Of a stretch of DNA of 64,000 nt, positions 52,911 to 61,749 are shown in pieces. The stretch is from UBA2450 sp045226015 (GTDB lineage: Bacteria > Bacillota_I > Bacilli_A > RFN20 > CAG-826). The stretch spans positions 62,001 to 126,000 of the forward strand of contig JBGVBY010000008.1 in NCBI GenBank assembly GCA_045226015.1, given 5' to 3'. The position numbers were made by a program, and so were the translations under genes. The notes below the pieces were generated by a model, which saw only the letters and a list, made by a program, of their open reading frames with translations, ran no database searches and had not been told where the DNA came from. Within the stretch, counting starts at the first letter, position 1; each line of letters opens with the position of its first letter.

Positions 52911-55196
52911 ATGAAAAAATCGCTTATATTCGTATCTTCTTTTGCTCTTGCTTTAGGCGTTGGTGTTGCCGTTAGTGCGCATCAAGCAAAAGCACAAGAA
53001 GCAAAAGCTGATACAGTAACCACGATGTATCTCGATACCAATAAATTAACTTGGTATGGTGATCAATCTAGAGCATACGTCTACGGTACTGGTGGTAATA
53101 ACACTTGGCCAGGACAACCTTTAACTCATGTTAGTGGATCAATTTATAAGCTAGACATTACTAACGTTAGTAATTATCAAAGTGTAATTTTCTTACGTTC
53201 TAATGGCACAGATGTTTGGAATAGAACATCTAAGGACGGTGGAACCGCTATTAATCTTCCAGCCGATTGGACTGTTGCCAATATGTTCAAATTTGGTGAT
53301 TCTTGGGGCGGAGATGAATATGGTGATGGCAATTACACCGGATCATGGAGTCTTTACACACCTCCAGCAGTAACATATAACGTTGATGTTTATGTTGATG
53401 GAGTAAAACGTGGTACAGAAGAAATTGCAAAAGATGAACTTCCAGTTGCACCAGACAATCAATATGGAAAGGTATTCTCTGGTTGGTGTTCAGATTCTGC
53501 ATGTACAACTCCATTAGCAGGTGTTACAAGTACTGCTCCTGTTTATGGAAAGTTTACAGCTCTTCCGACAATTAATTATTCTTATTCCTTAGCTAAAGCT
53601 GAATCAGGTAAATTTGCTGATGTATATTTATATGCATATGACGCAAATGGAAAGAGCAATGCTGCTTGGCCAGGAGAAAAATTATCTAGTACAGCATTTA
53701 CAGTTCATCAAGGTGACACAATCATCCTTAATGCTGGACAAGATAAAGAACAAACAGTTAACGTTGCTCAACTCGAATCCCCAGTTGCTAATGACGTATT
53801 AAGAGTTTTAGCATCCAAAACTGACGGCAAATACAACGCTGTTTGGGAATCTACAGTTGATGAACCAGCTAGCGACGGTTATTACCTCGTTGGTTCAAAA
53901 ACAAATAACAAATATAAGAACGCTCCAAAAATGCTCGCTGGTGAAGAAGTAATCTTAGGCAATGATGCTGAATATTATGATTACGCTGGTACAAAAGACG
54001 AAACCTTAAAGGTTCGTATGTTCATTGGTGGCCAAGATTCTTGGTCATACTTTAAAGAAAATGAATACTCAACAGGTATTGCTGAAGCTGATGAACAAGG
54101 TAACTTAGTCTTCCTTAAAGATGAACATATTGACATCTTTGCAAAATGGGAAGAAGAAACACCAGATAACTGGCAAATCAATTTCTACATTTCAAAACAC
54201 GCTGAAAGATATAACGTTTCAGTCACCAACGTCTTATTTGACGGAGCTAGCAAGACTGGCACAGAAGCCGGTGCTGATCAACAAGCCACTGAAGGAGCAA
54301 CATTTACTCCAGATCCATCTTTATCCAAAGAAGGATATGTCTTTAGAGGCTACTTCACAGACGCTAACTGCACAACAGCTTATGTTCCTGCAGTCTTAGA
54401 AGGCGATACAGCTTTATATGCAAAATTCACTAGAGATTGTTACTATTTATTCGGTGATGCAACATATATGGGTGAAGGACATGCATGGGATATCGATGCT
54501 GCTCATCCAGTAAGCGCTGGCACAGGTGATAATAGATTAGTTGGCACAGTTGTTATTCCAGCTTCTGCATCAGCAGAACACCCAGTTAAGGTTAAACCAT
54601 TACGCTGGAATGGTGAAATGCAACCTGAAACCTACACATTAGGTGAAGAAAGAACATTCGTTACAATCGATGAAGATGGCAACTTCTCATTCACTGAAGG
54701 TGGAAACTATGCATTCTATATTGGTGGCACCCAAGACAATTACAACAAAGTCTGGTTCAACATTGGTGAATATGCATTCCACGCTAAATTCTTAAGTGAA
54801 GTCGGTGATACTTGTAATGCTCAAGGACAAACCGATCCAGAAGCCTTAGTAGCTGTTTGGGGAGATATGAAAAAAGCATTCAACGCTTTAAGCGATGAAG
54901 ATCAATCCAATATTCGCAATGTCGAAGGCGGCATTGATGGTGGTGACGAGAAATCATCTGACGATAGATTAAAGATGATTGCTAAGTATTCATACATCGT
55001 TCATAAATACGGAACAGCTATGTGTGAAGACTTCATCTGGGGTGGCTCCTATAGCGCTTCTCCATTTGTCGCAAATAACACAATTAGTAGCGTTGAAGCA
55101 AATAACACAATGTTCGTCGTTATCGGTGCTATCTTCGCAGTCACACTTCTTGGCTTAACTACTTGCTTAGTTATCAAGAAAAGAAAACAAAATTAA
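52911..55196 (+). CDS. Surface protein with starch-binding modules and C-terminal membrane anchor
   Basis: 761 residues. Sec signal peptide of about 33 residues without lipobox. The N-terminal module (38-150; MYLDTNKLTWYGDQSRAYVY, WPGQPL, VIFLRSNG) is CBM25/26-like. Two InlB-type repeats follow (about 155-215 and 430-505; GWCSD, GYFTD). Between them lie a further WPGEKL-bearing module (about 220-300) and a region with YYLVGSK. After a helical section (about 625-705), the end has paired Asn, one hydrophobic helix and the basic tail KKRKQN, with no LPXTG. It is probably anchored in the membrane facing out, binding starch. Own promoter and terminators. Confidence 0.85.
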   Translation: MKKSLIFVSSFALALGVGVAVSAHQAKAQEAKADTVTTMYLDTNKLTWYGDQSRAYVYGTGGNNTWPGQPLTHVSGSIYKLDITNVSNYQSVIFLRSNGTDVWNRTSKDGGTAINLPADWTVANMFKFGDSWGGDEYGDGNYTGSWSLYTPPAVTYNVDVYVDGVKRGTEEIAKDELPVAPDNQYGKVFSGWCSDSACTTPLAGVTSTAPVYGKFTALPTINYSYSLAKAESGKFADVYLYAYDANGKSNAAWPGEKLSSTAFTVHQGDTIILNAGQDKEQTVNVAQLESPVANDVLRVLASKTDGKYNAVWESTVDEPASDGYYLVGSKTNNKYKNAPKMLAGEEVILGNDAEYYDYAGTKDETLKVRMFIGGQDSWSYFKENEYSTGIAEADEQGNLVFLKDEHIDIFAKWEEETPDNWQINFYISKHAERYNVSVTNVLFDGASKTGTEAGADQQATEGATFTPDPSLSKEGYVFRGYFTDANCTTAYVPAVLEGDTALYAKFTRDCYYLFGDATYMGEGHAWDIDAAHPVSAGTGDNRLVGTVVIPASASAEHPVKVKPLRWNGEMQPETYTLGEERTFVTIDEDGNFSFTEGGNYAFYIGGTQDNYNKVWFNIGEYAFHAKFLSEVGDTCNAQGQTDPEALVAVWGDMKKAFNALSDEDQSNIRNVEGGIDGGDEKSSDDRLKMIAKYSYIVHKYGTAMCEDFIWGGSYSASPFVANNTISSVEANNTMFVVIGAIFAVTLLGLTTCLVIKKRKQN

Positions 55197-55218
55197 TTAG
55201 ACTTGACCTAAATTAATT

Positions 55219-55248
55219 GACCCGTAGATCCATTTCTATGGGTCTTTT
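55219..55248 (+). terminator. Terminator of the 52911 gene
   Basis: GACCCGTAGA (55219-55228) pairs with TCTATGGGTC (55235-55244) with one G-U pair, followed by TTTTC and further T-rich sequence. Confidence 0.85.
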
Positions 55249-55272
55249 CTTTTTCAAAAAGCAGTGTATATT

Positions 55273-55293
55273 AAAAGCAACGTAGTTGCTTTT
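55273..55293. terminator. Second hairpin, possible bidirectional terminator
   Basis: AAAAGCAAC (55273-55281) and GTTGCTTTT (55285-55293) are perfect 9-bp arms around GTA. It sits just after the main terminator and before the next promoter, so it may act as a back-up terminator. Confidence 0.5.
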
Positions 55294-55339
55294 CTAATAA
55301 AAATTACTACAAATTCAGTTATTATAAATAATAAAAGTG

Positions 55340-55368
55340 TTGTTAAAAATCTCCCTTTAGTGTAATCT
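55340..55368 (+). promoter_or_regulatory. Promoter of the 55411 surface protein
   Basis: TTGTTA (55340-55345), 17 bp spacer, TAATCT (55363-55368), then a leader of about 35 bases with ribosome binding site GGGAGG. Confidence 0.6.
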
Positions 55369-55410
55369 AAAACAAATCTACATTTATAGAACTTTCGGGA
55401 GGTTTTATTT

Positions 55411-56616
55411 ATGAAAAGATCAAGATTATTTTTAATATCTTCACTTGCGATGTTTTTAGGTTTAGGCGTTGCGGCAGGTCTTTCATTTAAAAAGGAAGCA
55501 CCTGTTGAGAAGGCTGAAGCCGATTACAGCTCTACAATTAGAGTTTATGTTGATTTAACATGGGATAACATCAATTATGTAAGAGTAGGTGGAAATGCCG
55601 CTGGCAATAACGCAGTCCTCTCTTCAAGCAATGCTAAATATAATCAAAGTCTTGGGAAATATGTTTTAGACATTTCCTCCAGTAGTACATATGACAAAAT
55701 GGGCTGTTTCTTCAGTCAATCTGGAACAAAATGGGAATATCAATACGACAGTGGCTATATTTGGATTGACGACTCTAAATTCCAACCTGGATACGAGTTT
55801 CAAATTAAAAATATTAAGTGGGTTTCAGATGGAAATCCAAAGAAATTTAGTGCGTCAGTTTATCGGATTGGTGCAATTAGGGACAACGCACAAAACTCAA
55901 CTTTCTATTTTGTTGATGGATCCTCATGGCACCTATCTACTAGCGTTAATGCTTATTTTTGGGGAGGAACAGCTACATGCTCTGCTTATCCTGGTGAAGT
56001 AATGACCGATTCAGGACTCAGACTTAAAGCGTATGTTGGTGAAACTGAGTATGAAGGTCTATATATTTACCAATACACCCTTTCTGGCAGTGCTGCTTAT
56101 GTTAAATTTAGCAATAACAATAGCGGGCAGGCGACTGGTGATTTAGCACTTGAAGATGGCGGGATATATTTCTTTAGTGTTGGTGATGTTTATAAACCGG
56201 TAATCAGTTTATTGGTTTCTCTTAAGAGCCAATTGGGTTCATATACTTATAATGGTAGAGTGTTCTCCGCATCTATTTGCAAATTAACATCTTCTCAAGC
56301 ATCATCGTTTGTTAGTACTTATGATGACTTATATGCAAACCATGGAAGTGGCATTCAAAGTTCTGTCGAAGGTTCTGGCATTATTACATATACACAGCCA
56401 GAGTTAAACAATACATCTACTGGTGAGGTGAAGTTGTCCGATATTAGAAATGAATTAGCAACTAAATATGCCGGACAATTATCTGCTAATTTGATTTCAA
56501 AACTAATTGGAACAGATAGCAATAACGCTGTTGCAATGGTTCTTATTATTTCTTCAGTCTCTGCTATTGCTATCGGTGGTTTCTTCTTCTTAAGAAAAAA
56601 GAAAACTAGTAAATAA
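55411..56616 (+). CDS. Surface protein with putative starch-binding modules and C-terminal anchor
   Basis: 401 residues. Signal peptide (1-37) without lipobox, ending near EKAEA. Two aromatic beta modules follow: about 40-150 (IRVYVDLTWDNINYVRVGG) and about 160-265 (FYFVDGSSWHLSTSVNAYFWGG, AYPGEVM, AYVKFSNNNSGQATGDLAL). The second has the spacing of WPG-type CBM26 modules. After a polar region, the protein ends with DSNN, a hydrophobic helix and RKKKTSK, the same anchor plan as its two neighbours but without their longer helical section. No enzymatic motif seen. Monocistronic between terminators. Confidence 0.82.
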   Translation: MKRSRLFLISSLAMFLGLGVAAGLSFKKEAPVEKAEADYSSTIRVYVDLTWDNINYVRVGGNAAGNNAVLSSSNAKYNQSLGKYVLDISSSSTYDKMGCFFSQSGTKWEYQYDSGYIWIDDSKFQPGYEFQIKNIKWVSDGNPKKFSASVYRIGAIRDNAQNSTFYFVDGSSWHLSTSVNAYFWGGTATCSAYPGEVMTDSGLRLKAYVGETEYEGLYIYQYTLSGSAAYVKFSNNNSGQATGDLALEDGGIYFFSVGDVYKPVISLLVSLKSQLGSYTYNGRVFSASICKLTSSQASSFVSTYDDLYANHGSGIQSSVEGSGIITYTQPELNNTSTGEVKLSDIRNELATKYAGQLSANLISKLIGTDSNNAVAMVLIISSVSAIAIGGFFFLRKKKTSK

Positions 56617-56629
56617 TAATTAATAACTG

Positions 56630-56657
56630 AAAGGTGAGGATTTATTCCTCATCTTTT
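56630..56657 (+). terminator. Terminator of the 55411 gene
   Basis: AAAGGTGAGGA (56630-56640) pairs with TCCTCATCTTT (56646-56656), 11 bp with one G-U pair, in a T-rich context. Confidence 0.8.
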
Positions 56658-56689
56658 CATATTTATTTATAACTAAAACGTTTTTATGC

Positions 56690-56717
56690 TTGTTTATATA
56701 TTTATATAATATACAAT
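56690..56717 (+). promoter_or_regulatory. Candidate promoter of the 56859 gene
   Basis: TTGTTT (56690-56695), 16 bp spacer, TACAAT (56712-56717). This predicts an untranslated leader of about 135 bases, unusually long for this window. The leader is AT-rich, and I see no structured element in it. Confidence 0.4.
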
Positions 56718-56858
56718 AGAAGACAGTTAATATTTGGTGAGATACATATTTAAATAAATATTAATGCGCAAGGTATTTATATAAAGATGTTTGTTCACTA
56801 TTTATTTAACTGGAAATTAGTCATATTGAAATATATGACAGAAAGGAAAGAAAAGAAA

Positions 56859-59342
56859 ATGAACAAACTTTTTTCAAAAATTGCCACTCTTAGCGTTGGT
56901 CTAGCAATGGCAATTGGTGTTGGAGTTGCCGTTGGAAGTAAAAACAAAAATGTTTCATCAGCAATTGCTGACGGAGAAGTAACTGTTACAAAAACTGTTG
57001 CCGAACTTGCTTCTTCGCTCAGTTGGAATAGTGGTACGCAATATAAAAAGTGGAATTTAGATTCTGTTGTTGTTGTTGAAAACCATGGGGAAAATGGTGC
57101 TAACTCAGGAAAGTATTATTCTACTTCTCCTGGCACATGGAGATGTTATACTTCTGATACTATTACTATTTCAACTTCAATGGATTATACCATTGATTCT
57201 ATTACATTAACACTCAATGGAGGATCAATTAGCGGAGTAACTTCTGGAACACCATTTGATGTTAATTCAAGTTCGTGGACATGTAGTGCGTTAAGTGAAA
57301 CCGTAAAGATTTCTGCATTCTCTGTTACGTATCATGCTGGTGGAAGTGGTGGTGATGAACCAGTTTCATCATCAGGTCAAATTAATTTTGGTAGTGCTTC
57401 TGGCTCTTTAAATGTTAACTCTGCTAGTGTTTCTGGTGATGACGATAACAACATCACATGGAACGTTACCACAGAAGGAACAACTTCATTCACACCTAAT
57501 GCTGCTTATGCTCAAATTGGATCTGGTAGTAAACCAGCAAGCTCAATCACTTTCACAGCCTCATTAGGAGGAGAAAGAAAAATTACTGATTTCTCTGCAA
57601 AATTTGGAGGATTCAATGGAACGGCTGGATCTGTTGCTCTTAAGGTTGGATCCGCTACCGTTGGATCTGGCTCATTGAGTGGAACAAGCGATGTTACTAT
57701 AAATGCATCAGATAAAACTCAGGTTGGCTCTTCATTAACAGTTACAGTTACAAATATTTCAAAAGGTGTAAAGGCATATTATATTTCTTACACAATGGAG
57801 TCTTCTACGACAGAGAAACTAGTTATTAAACTCAATCAATCTCAAACTGCTCCGTTTGAAATCACCTATGACTCTACAGCATACATGTTTTATGCATATG
57901 ATAGTGAAGGTGTCGTTAATGCGGATTGGACAGTCGGAGATTCAACAATTTTAAGTGTTACAAAAAACGCTAATAACGTTGCCCTTGTTTCTACATTAAA
58001 AGCAGGAGAAACAACACTTACCGCATCAGCTGAGGGGTATACAAGTAGTACTGTTTCGGTTACCGTTTTAGCCGGTACTGTCACCTCATTATCTATTTCT
58101 GGCTCTATGAGCAAAACAGAGTATTATGCTGGAACTAATTGGAGTTATGATGGATTTACTGTGACTGCAACTTATTCAACCGGTTATCAAGAAATTGTAA
58201 CAAGCAAAGCTACATGGACATATAACCCGGCATCTCCTGAATTAAATGTTAATAGTGTTGTTGCTACCGCATCGTTTGGTGGACAATCTGTTAGTAGTGG
58301 TGCTCAATCTGTAACAGTTACTAGAGCAAATCCAATTCAACTTTTATATACATTAAGCGATAGTTCTGCTGTTGATGTGTATGGATATTATGTTGGTTTT
58401 GCAGATGGAACAGGTCCTATTATTATGGATGGTGAATATGGTATCGTTTGTTATGACAAATCTGCTGATGTTTCTGGTTATACAGAGGGAGAAACCGTTC
58501 TTCATGTAACTGGTAGTATGGCAACATATAAAGGATTACGTCAAGTCGGTTCGCCTTCACTTTCTATCGCTAGTGGAACTTATGATGAACCAGATACGCC
58601 TGTTGTGTATTCTACTAAAGGCGGAGAGACTGTTGAATACGCTTCTAGATTAACTACAGTTACAGGTGTTGCCACTTGTACTGTAAATGATTTCAGTGGA
58701 GAGGCTGGTGCTAAAGATATCACTATGAGTTTTGATCTTGGTGGTGGCAAATCTGTTCAAGTGTTCTACAAGAAAGCTGCTCAAGAAGCAGATACAGCTT
58801 CATACGCTACAATGAAAGCAAAAGTTGCTGCATCAGAATCTGTTACAGTTAAAGGTTTCACTGGCTGGTATAATGGATTCCAAGTTCAAATGAACGCGGT
58901 TGTTGAAGAGCAAGAAGATTATACAGCGGAACAATTTGCCCAAGACTTACTTGATCAAACACACGACTTATGTGCTGCATATGTTGATGGCGAATCTGAT
59001 TACAATTCTTACAAATCTCAATTAACTGCTATTTGGTCCAATCTTGCAAGTGCGGATAAATATCCTTCACTTCCAGGTGATCAAAAAACCATCTTAGCAG
59101 AAGCTGAAAGAGATGAATCTGGTACAGTTGTTGAACAAGCAATGGCGAGATACGATTTCTTAACTGGAAAATACGAACTCAATAACTTCATTAATGGACG
59201 TACACCAATGTCTATTCTTAGAGTTCATAATGAAGTAGCAACTGATAATAACAACGTTATGATTGTTATAATTGCTATCTCCATTACAAGTATTCTTGCA
59301 ACAAGCATTCTCTTAGCAATCAAAAAGAGAAAACATAACTAA
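56859..59342 (+). CDS. Large surface protein with C-terminal anchor, start set at 56859
   Basis: 827 residues. Signal peptide MNKLFSKIATLSVGLAMAIG with a Gly/Val-rich end, no lipobox. The ATG at 56859 has GAAAGGA upstream; the frame reaches back to 56787 without a good start. Two related beta modules (about 45-165 and 180-320) share ISAFSVTYH/AYYISYTM ends. Ig-like (Big) domains follow at about 325-505, then an OB-fold-like region (about 510-695; VDVYGYYVGFADGTGPIIMD). A helical module (about 700-785) precedes TDNNN, one hydrophobic helix and KKRKHN. Unlike the neighbours it shows no clear starch-binding module, so its ligand is uncertain. Last of three anchored surface proteins. Confidence 0.8.
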   Translation: MNKLFSKIATLSVGLAMAIGVGVAVGSKNKNVSSAIADGEVTVTKTVAELASSLSWNSGTQYKKWNLDSVVVVENHGENGANSGKYYSTSPGTWRCYTSDTITISTSMDYTIDSITLTLNGGSISGVTSGTPFDVNSSSWTCSALSETVKISAFSVTYHAGGSGGDEPVSSSGQINFGSASGSLNVNSASVSGDDDNNITWNVTTEGTTSFTPNAAYAQIGSGSKPASSITFTASLGGERKITDFSAKFGGFNGTAGSVALKVGSATVGSGSLSGTSDVTINASDKTQVGSSLTVTVTNISKGVKAYYISYTMESSTTEKLVIKLNQSQTAPFEITYDSTAYMFYAYDSEGVVNADWTVGDSTILSVTKNANNVALVSTLKAGETTLTASAEGYTSSTVSVTVLAGTVTSLSISGSMSKTEYYAGTNWSYDGFTVTATYSTGYQEIVTSKATWTYNPASPELNVNSVVATASFGGQSVSSGAQSVTVTRANPIQLLYTLSDSSAVDVYGYYVGFADGTGPIIMDGEYGIVCYDKSADVSGYTEGETVLHVTGSMATYKGLRQVGSPSLSIASGTYDEPDTPVVYSTKGGETVEYASRLTTVTGVATCTVNDFSGEAGAKDITMSFDLGGGKSVQVFYKKAAQEADTASYATMKAKVAASESVTVKGFTGWYNGFQVQMNAVVEEQEDYTAEQFAQDLLDQTHDLCAAYVDGESDYNSYKSQLTAIWSNLASADKYPSLPGDQKTILAEAERDESGTVVEQAMARYDFLTGKYELNNFINGRTPMSILRVHNEVATDNNNVMIVIIAISITSILATSILLAIKKRKHN

Positions 59343-59370
59343 TTACAATTCTTAATTAGATATACTTAAT

Positions 59371-59395
59371 AGAAGCGGATTTCCGCTTCTATTTT
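59371..59395 (+). terminator. Terminator of the 56859 gene
   Basis: AGAAGCGG (59371-59378), loop ATTT, CCGCTTCT (59383-59390), then ATTTTG. Confidence 0.85.
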
Positions 59396-59450
59396 GTTTT
59401 ATCTTTATAAGGGAAATATATTCTTTTTTCCCATTAAGATAGATTTAGTA

Positions 59451-59479
59451 TTGTAATGCATTAAATAGTGATTTAATAT
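59451..59479 (+). promoter_or_regulatory. malQ promoter
   Basis: TTGTAA (59451-59456), 17 bp spacer, TAATAT (59474-59479), then a leader of about 27 bases containing AAAGGA 9 bp before the ATG at 59513. Confidence 0.6.
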
Positions 59480-59512
59480 TTGTTTGTTGCTAAATATAAA
59501 GGACATAAAATC

Positions 59513-60943
59513 ATGGAAAAGAAATTAGGTATTCTTCTTTCTGTATCTTCTCTTCCTGGAAATCATGGAATAGGAGATTTTGGAGAAAGTTGTTTTAAAT
59601 TTATTGACTGGTTAAGTGAAAATCATTACGACTATTGGCAAGTTCTTCCTCTTAACCCATTAGGGCCAGGATATTCACCATATATGTCTACTTGTTCTAA
59701 TGCTTTAGAGTATAGATATATATCATTAGATTTATTAACCAAGATGAAACTTCTTCCAAAAGTGGAAGCTCATAATAAAGATTGCACTAAAGTTGACTTC
59801 TATGACGTTGGAGAATTTAAAAAGAAGCATTTATACGCTGCATATAAGAAATTCGTTAAGAAACATAACGAATCATTACATAAATTTAAGACATTAAATC
59901 CATGGGTGAATCCATATGCAACTTTTGAAGTATTTAAATGGCATAACGACAACAAAACATGGAATGAATGGGCTCCTGAATATTTAGACTATTTCAAATA
60001 TCATAAAAATCCACCTAGACATCTTAAAGATGAAATCGATTTTGTGGTATTTCTTCAATTCATTGCCTTAAAACAATGGAAGAAAGTATTAAGATACGCT
60101 CATAAGAAGAATATCCAAGTTATTTGTGATATGCCCTTCTACGTTGGTTTTGATGGAGTAGAATGTTGGCTTAATAGAGATCAGTTCTCTATTGGAAGCG
60201 ACAACAAACTATTCGAAGTTGGTGGAGTAGGACCAGATGCCTTTAGTGATGTTGGTCAATTATGGGGAACTCCTATTTATAACTTTGAAAGAATGAAACA
60301 AGATGATTATTCTTTACTTGTTAATAGAGTGGGATATCTTGCTAATTTATGTGATTATTTACGTATTGATCACTTTAGAGCGTTCGATACATATTATGTC
60401 ATTCCAGCAGGAGAAGAAACCGCTCGTAATGGAGTGTGGAAAATCGGCCCTAGAGAAGACTTTTTCAATAAGTTATATCAAAGATATCCAAACATTAATT
60501 TAATCGCTGAGGACCTAGGAGATTTACGTCCAGAGGTATTAGAACTTAGAGATCAATTCAATCTTCCTGGAATGTTCATTTGTGAATTCACAATCTTTGA
60601 TTTAACAAATGAATCTACACCTCGTCAACTCGTCTATCCAGGAACACACGATAACGAGACATTATATGGTTGGTTCCTTAACTTAAATGATGAGCAAAAA
60701 TGGTTCATTGCTAATAGATTAAAAGTTAACAACGATGAAGAACTATATGAATCGATTGTTAAATACATTTATCAAATTCCTTCACTTATGACTATCTTCC
60801 AACTTCAAGATGTCCTTAAACTCGATAACAGTGGACGTATGAATTGGCCAGGAACAGTGGGAGATCCTAACTGGACTTGGAAATTAAAAGATTTCTCATT
60901 TGTAAATGAAGTCAAATATCCTAAACCAGAATGGTTAAAGTAA
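59513..60943 (+). CDS. malQ: 4-alpha-glucanotransferase (GH77)
   Basis: 476-residue amylomaltase acting in the cytoplasm on imported maltodextrins: it moves glucan segments between chains and releases glucose, making longer chains for phosphorolysis. Motifs: ILLSVSSLPGNHGIGDFG, YWQVLPLNPLGPGYSPY, LRIDHFRAFDTYYVIPAG (nucleophile Asp), NLIAEDLGDLRPEV (acid/base Glu) and YPGTHDNET. The open frame starts at a TTG (59480), but the ATG at 59513 has the ribosome binding site and fits the family N-terminus. It has its own promoter and terminator. Confidence 0.96.
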   Translation: MEKKLGILLSVSSLPGNHGIGDFGESCFKFIDWLSENHYDYWQVLPLNPLGPGYSPYMSTCSNALEYRYISLDLLTKMKLLPKVEAHNKDCTKVDFYDVGEFKKKHLYAAYKKFVKKHNESLHKFKTLNPWVNPYATFEVFKWHNDNKTWNEWAPEYLDYFKYHKNPPRHLKDEIDFVVFLQFIALKQWKKVLRYAHKKNIQVICDMPFYVGFDGVECWLNRDQFSIGSDNKLFEVGGVGPDAFSDVGQLWGTPIYNFERMKQDDYSLLVNRVGYLANLCDYLRIDHFRAFDTYYVIPAGEETARNGVWKIGPREDFFNKLYQRYPNINLIAEDLGDLRPEVLELRDQFNLPGMFICEFTIFDLTNESTPRQLVYPGTHDNETLYGWFLNLNDEQKWFIANRLKVNNDEELYESIVKYIYQIPSLMTIFQLQDVLKLDNSGRMNWPGTVGDPNWTWKLKDFSFVNEVKYPKPEWLK

Positions 60944-60944
60944 G

Positions 60945-60970
60945 ACGAGCAACCGCTCGTTTTTCTTTTT
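60945..60970 (+). terminator. malQ terminator
   Basis: ACGAGC (60945-60950), loop AACC, GCTCGT (60955-60960), followed by a long T-rich run. Confidence 0.88.
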
Positions 60971-61004
60971 TTATACATTTAACTATAATTATTCGTACGG
61001 TTTA

Positions 61005-61033
61005 TTGTAATCAATCGTGCGATTTGCTATGAT
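61005..61033 (+). promoter_or_regulatory. Promoter of the Phd-PIN toxin-antitoxin module
   Basis: TTGTAA (61005-61010), 17 bp spacer, TATGAT (61028-61033). The octamers TCGTACGG (60993-61000) and TCGTGCGA (61015-61022) are near-direct repeats 22 bp apart, about two helical turns, one on each side of the -35 box; they may be antitoxin binding sites. Confidence 0.6.
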
Positions 61034-61051
61034 TTAAATGGAGGTGTTGAT

Positions 61052-61258
61052 ATGTGCACTATAACTGCTACTGAATTAAAAGAAAATTTTGGCAAATATA
61101 TGGCTCTTGGTCAAAACGAAAGAATTGAAGTGACTTTGAGAGGGAAACATATTTTTACAATTGTTCCTCAAAAAGAGCAATTAGTTCAAGAGATGAATTC
61201 ACTATTTGGAATATTACCTAAAGAGGCTTATTACGATGAAGACATCGATAGAGAATAA
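61052..61258 (+). CDS. Phd/YefM-type antitoxin
   Basis: 68 residues with the Phd/YefM N-terminal pattern: ITATELKENFGKYMALGQ followed by IEVTLRGKHIFTIVP, the fold that dimerises and binds operator DNA. The C-terminus (FGILPKEAYYDEDIDRE) is acidic and would bind the toxin. A GGAGG ribosome binding site precedes the ATG. It overlaps the PIN toxin gene by 23 bp. A PIN toxin paired with a Phd-like antitoxin is a known combination in VapBC-like modules. Confidence 0.88.
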   Translation: MCTITATELKENFGKYMALGQNERIEVTLRGKHIFTIVPQKEQLVQEMNSLFGILPKEAYYDEDIDRE

Positions 61259-61685
61259 TGCATGCTTGTTTGACACCAATGTTATTATTGATGCTTTTTC
61301 TAACAGAAGTGGTGATTCAAAGTATTCTCAATATTTAATGTCTTTGGCTGCATCCGGAAGAGTCCATGCTTGTCTTTGTTCTACTCAAATTACTGATATA
61401 TACTATGTTTTACGCAAATATATGTCCGATGAAGAGAGAAGAAGAGCGATTAGAATTCTATTAGATGCGTTTAGAATTCTTCCTCTTTTAGGAAGCGATT
61501 TAAGTTATTGCTTAAAAGCCGAGATTGCTGATTATGAGGATGCAATCTTAGATGAAGTCGCTAAAGTAAATTGTGTTAGAACAATTGTTACTAATAATAA
61601 AATAGATTTTTGTAAATCAAAGAATGTTATTGTATCACCTAAAGAGTTGTGTCAACTTTTATCGATTGATGTCGGAATAGAATAG
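61236..61685 (+). CDS. PIN-domain toxin (VapC-like)
   Basis: 149 residues. PIN nuclease fold with acidic metal ligands: CLFDTNVIIDAF (first Asp), the mid-protein acidic ADYEDAI, and TIVTNNKIDF near the end (TN-x-DF type). Such toxins cleave tRNA or rRNA. The frame opens at 61206, but the ATG at 61236 (MKTSIENNA) has AGAGG at a 10-bp distance and fits the fold. It overlaps the antitoxin gene by 23 bp. Target not predictable. Confidence 0.88.
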   Translation: MKTSIENNACLFDTNVIIDAFSNRSGDSKYSQYLMSLAASGRVHACLCSTQITDIYYVLRKYMSDEERRRAIRILLDAFRILPLLGSDLSYCLKAEIADYEDAILDEVAKVNCVRTIVTNNKIDFCKSKNVIVSPKELCQLLSIDVGIE

Positions 61686-61701
61686 TTATCAAATAAGAAT
61701 A

Positions 61702-61730
61702 AATAGTCATACAATTGACTATTATTTTTA
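61702..61730 (+). terminator. Terminator of the Phd-PIN module
   Basis: AATAGTCA (61702-61709), 6-base loop, TGACTATT (61716-61723), then ATTTTTA. Confidence 0.75.
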
Positions 61731-61749
61731 TATTTACATTCAATTTTTA

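Noticed and set aside
56640..56858. AT-rich stretch as a replication origin
   Set aside because: No DnaA-box cluster and no dnaA or dnaN nearby; a terminator and a promoter explain its content.
49211..59342. Sortase substrates
   Set aside because: No LPXTG-like motif was found in any of the surface proteins, and the lipoproteins here have lipoboxes instead.
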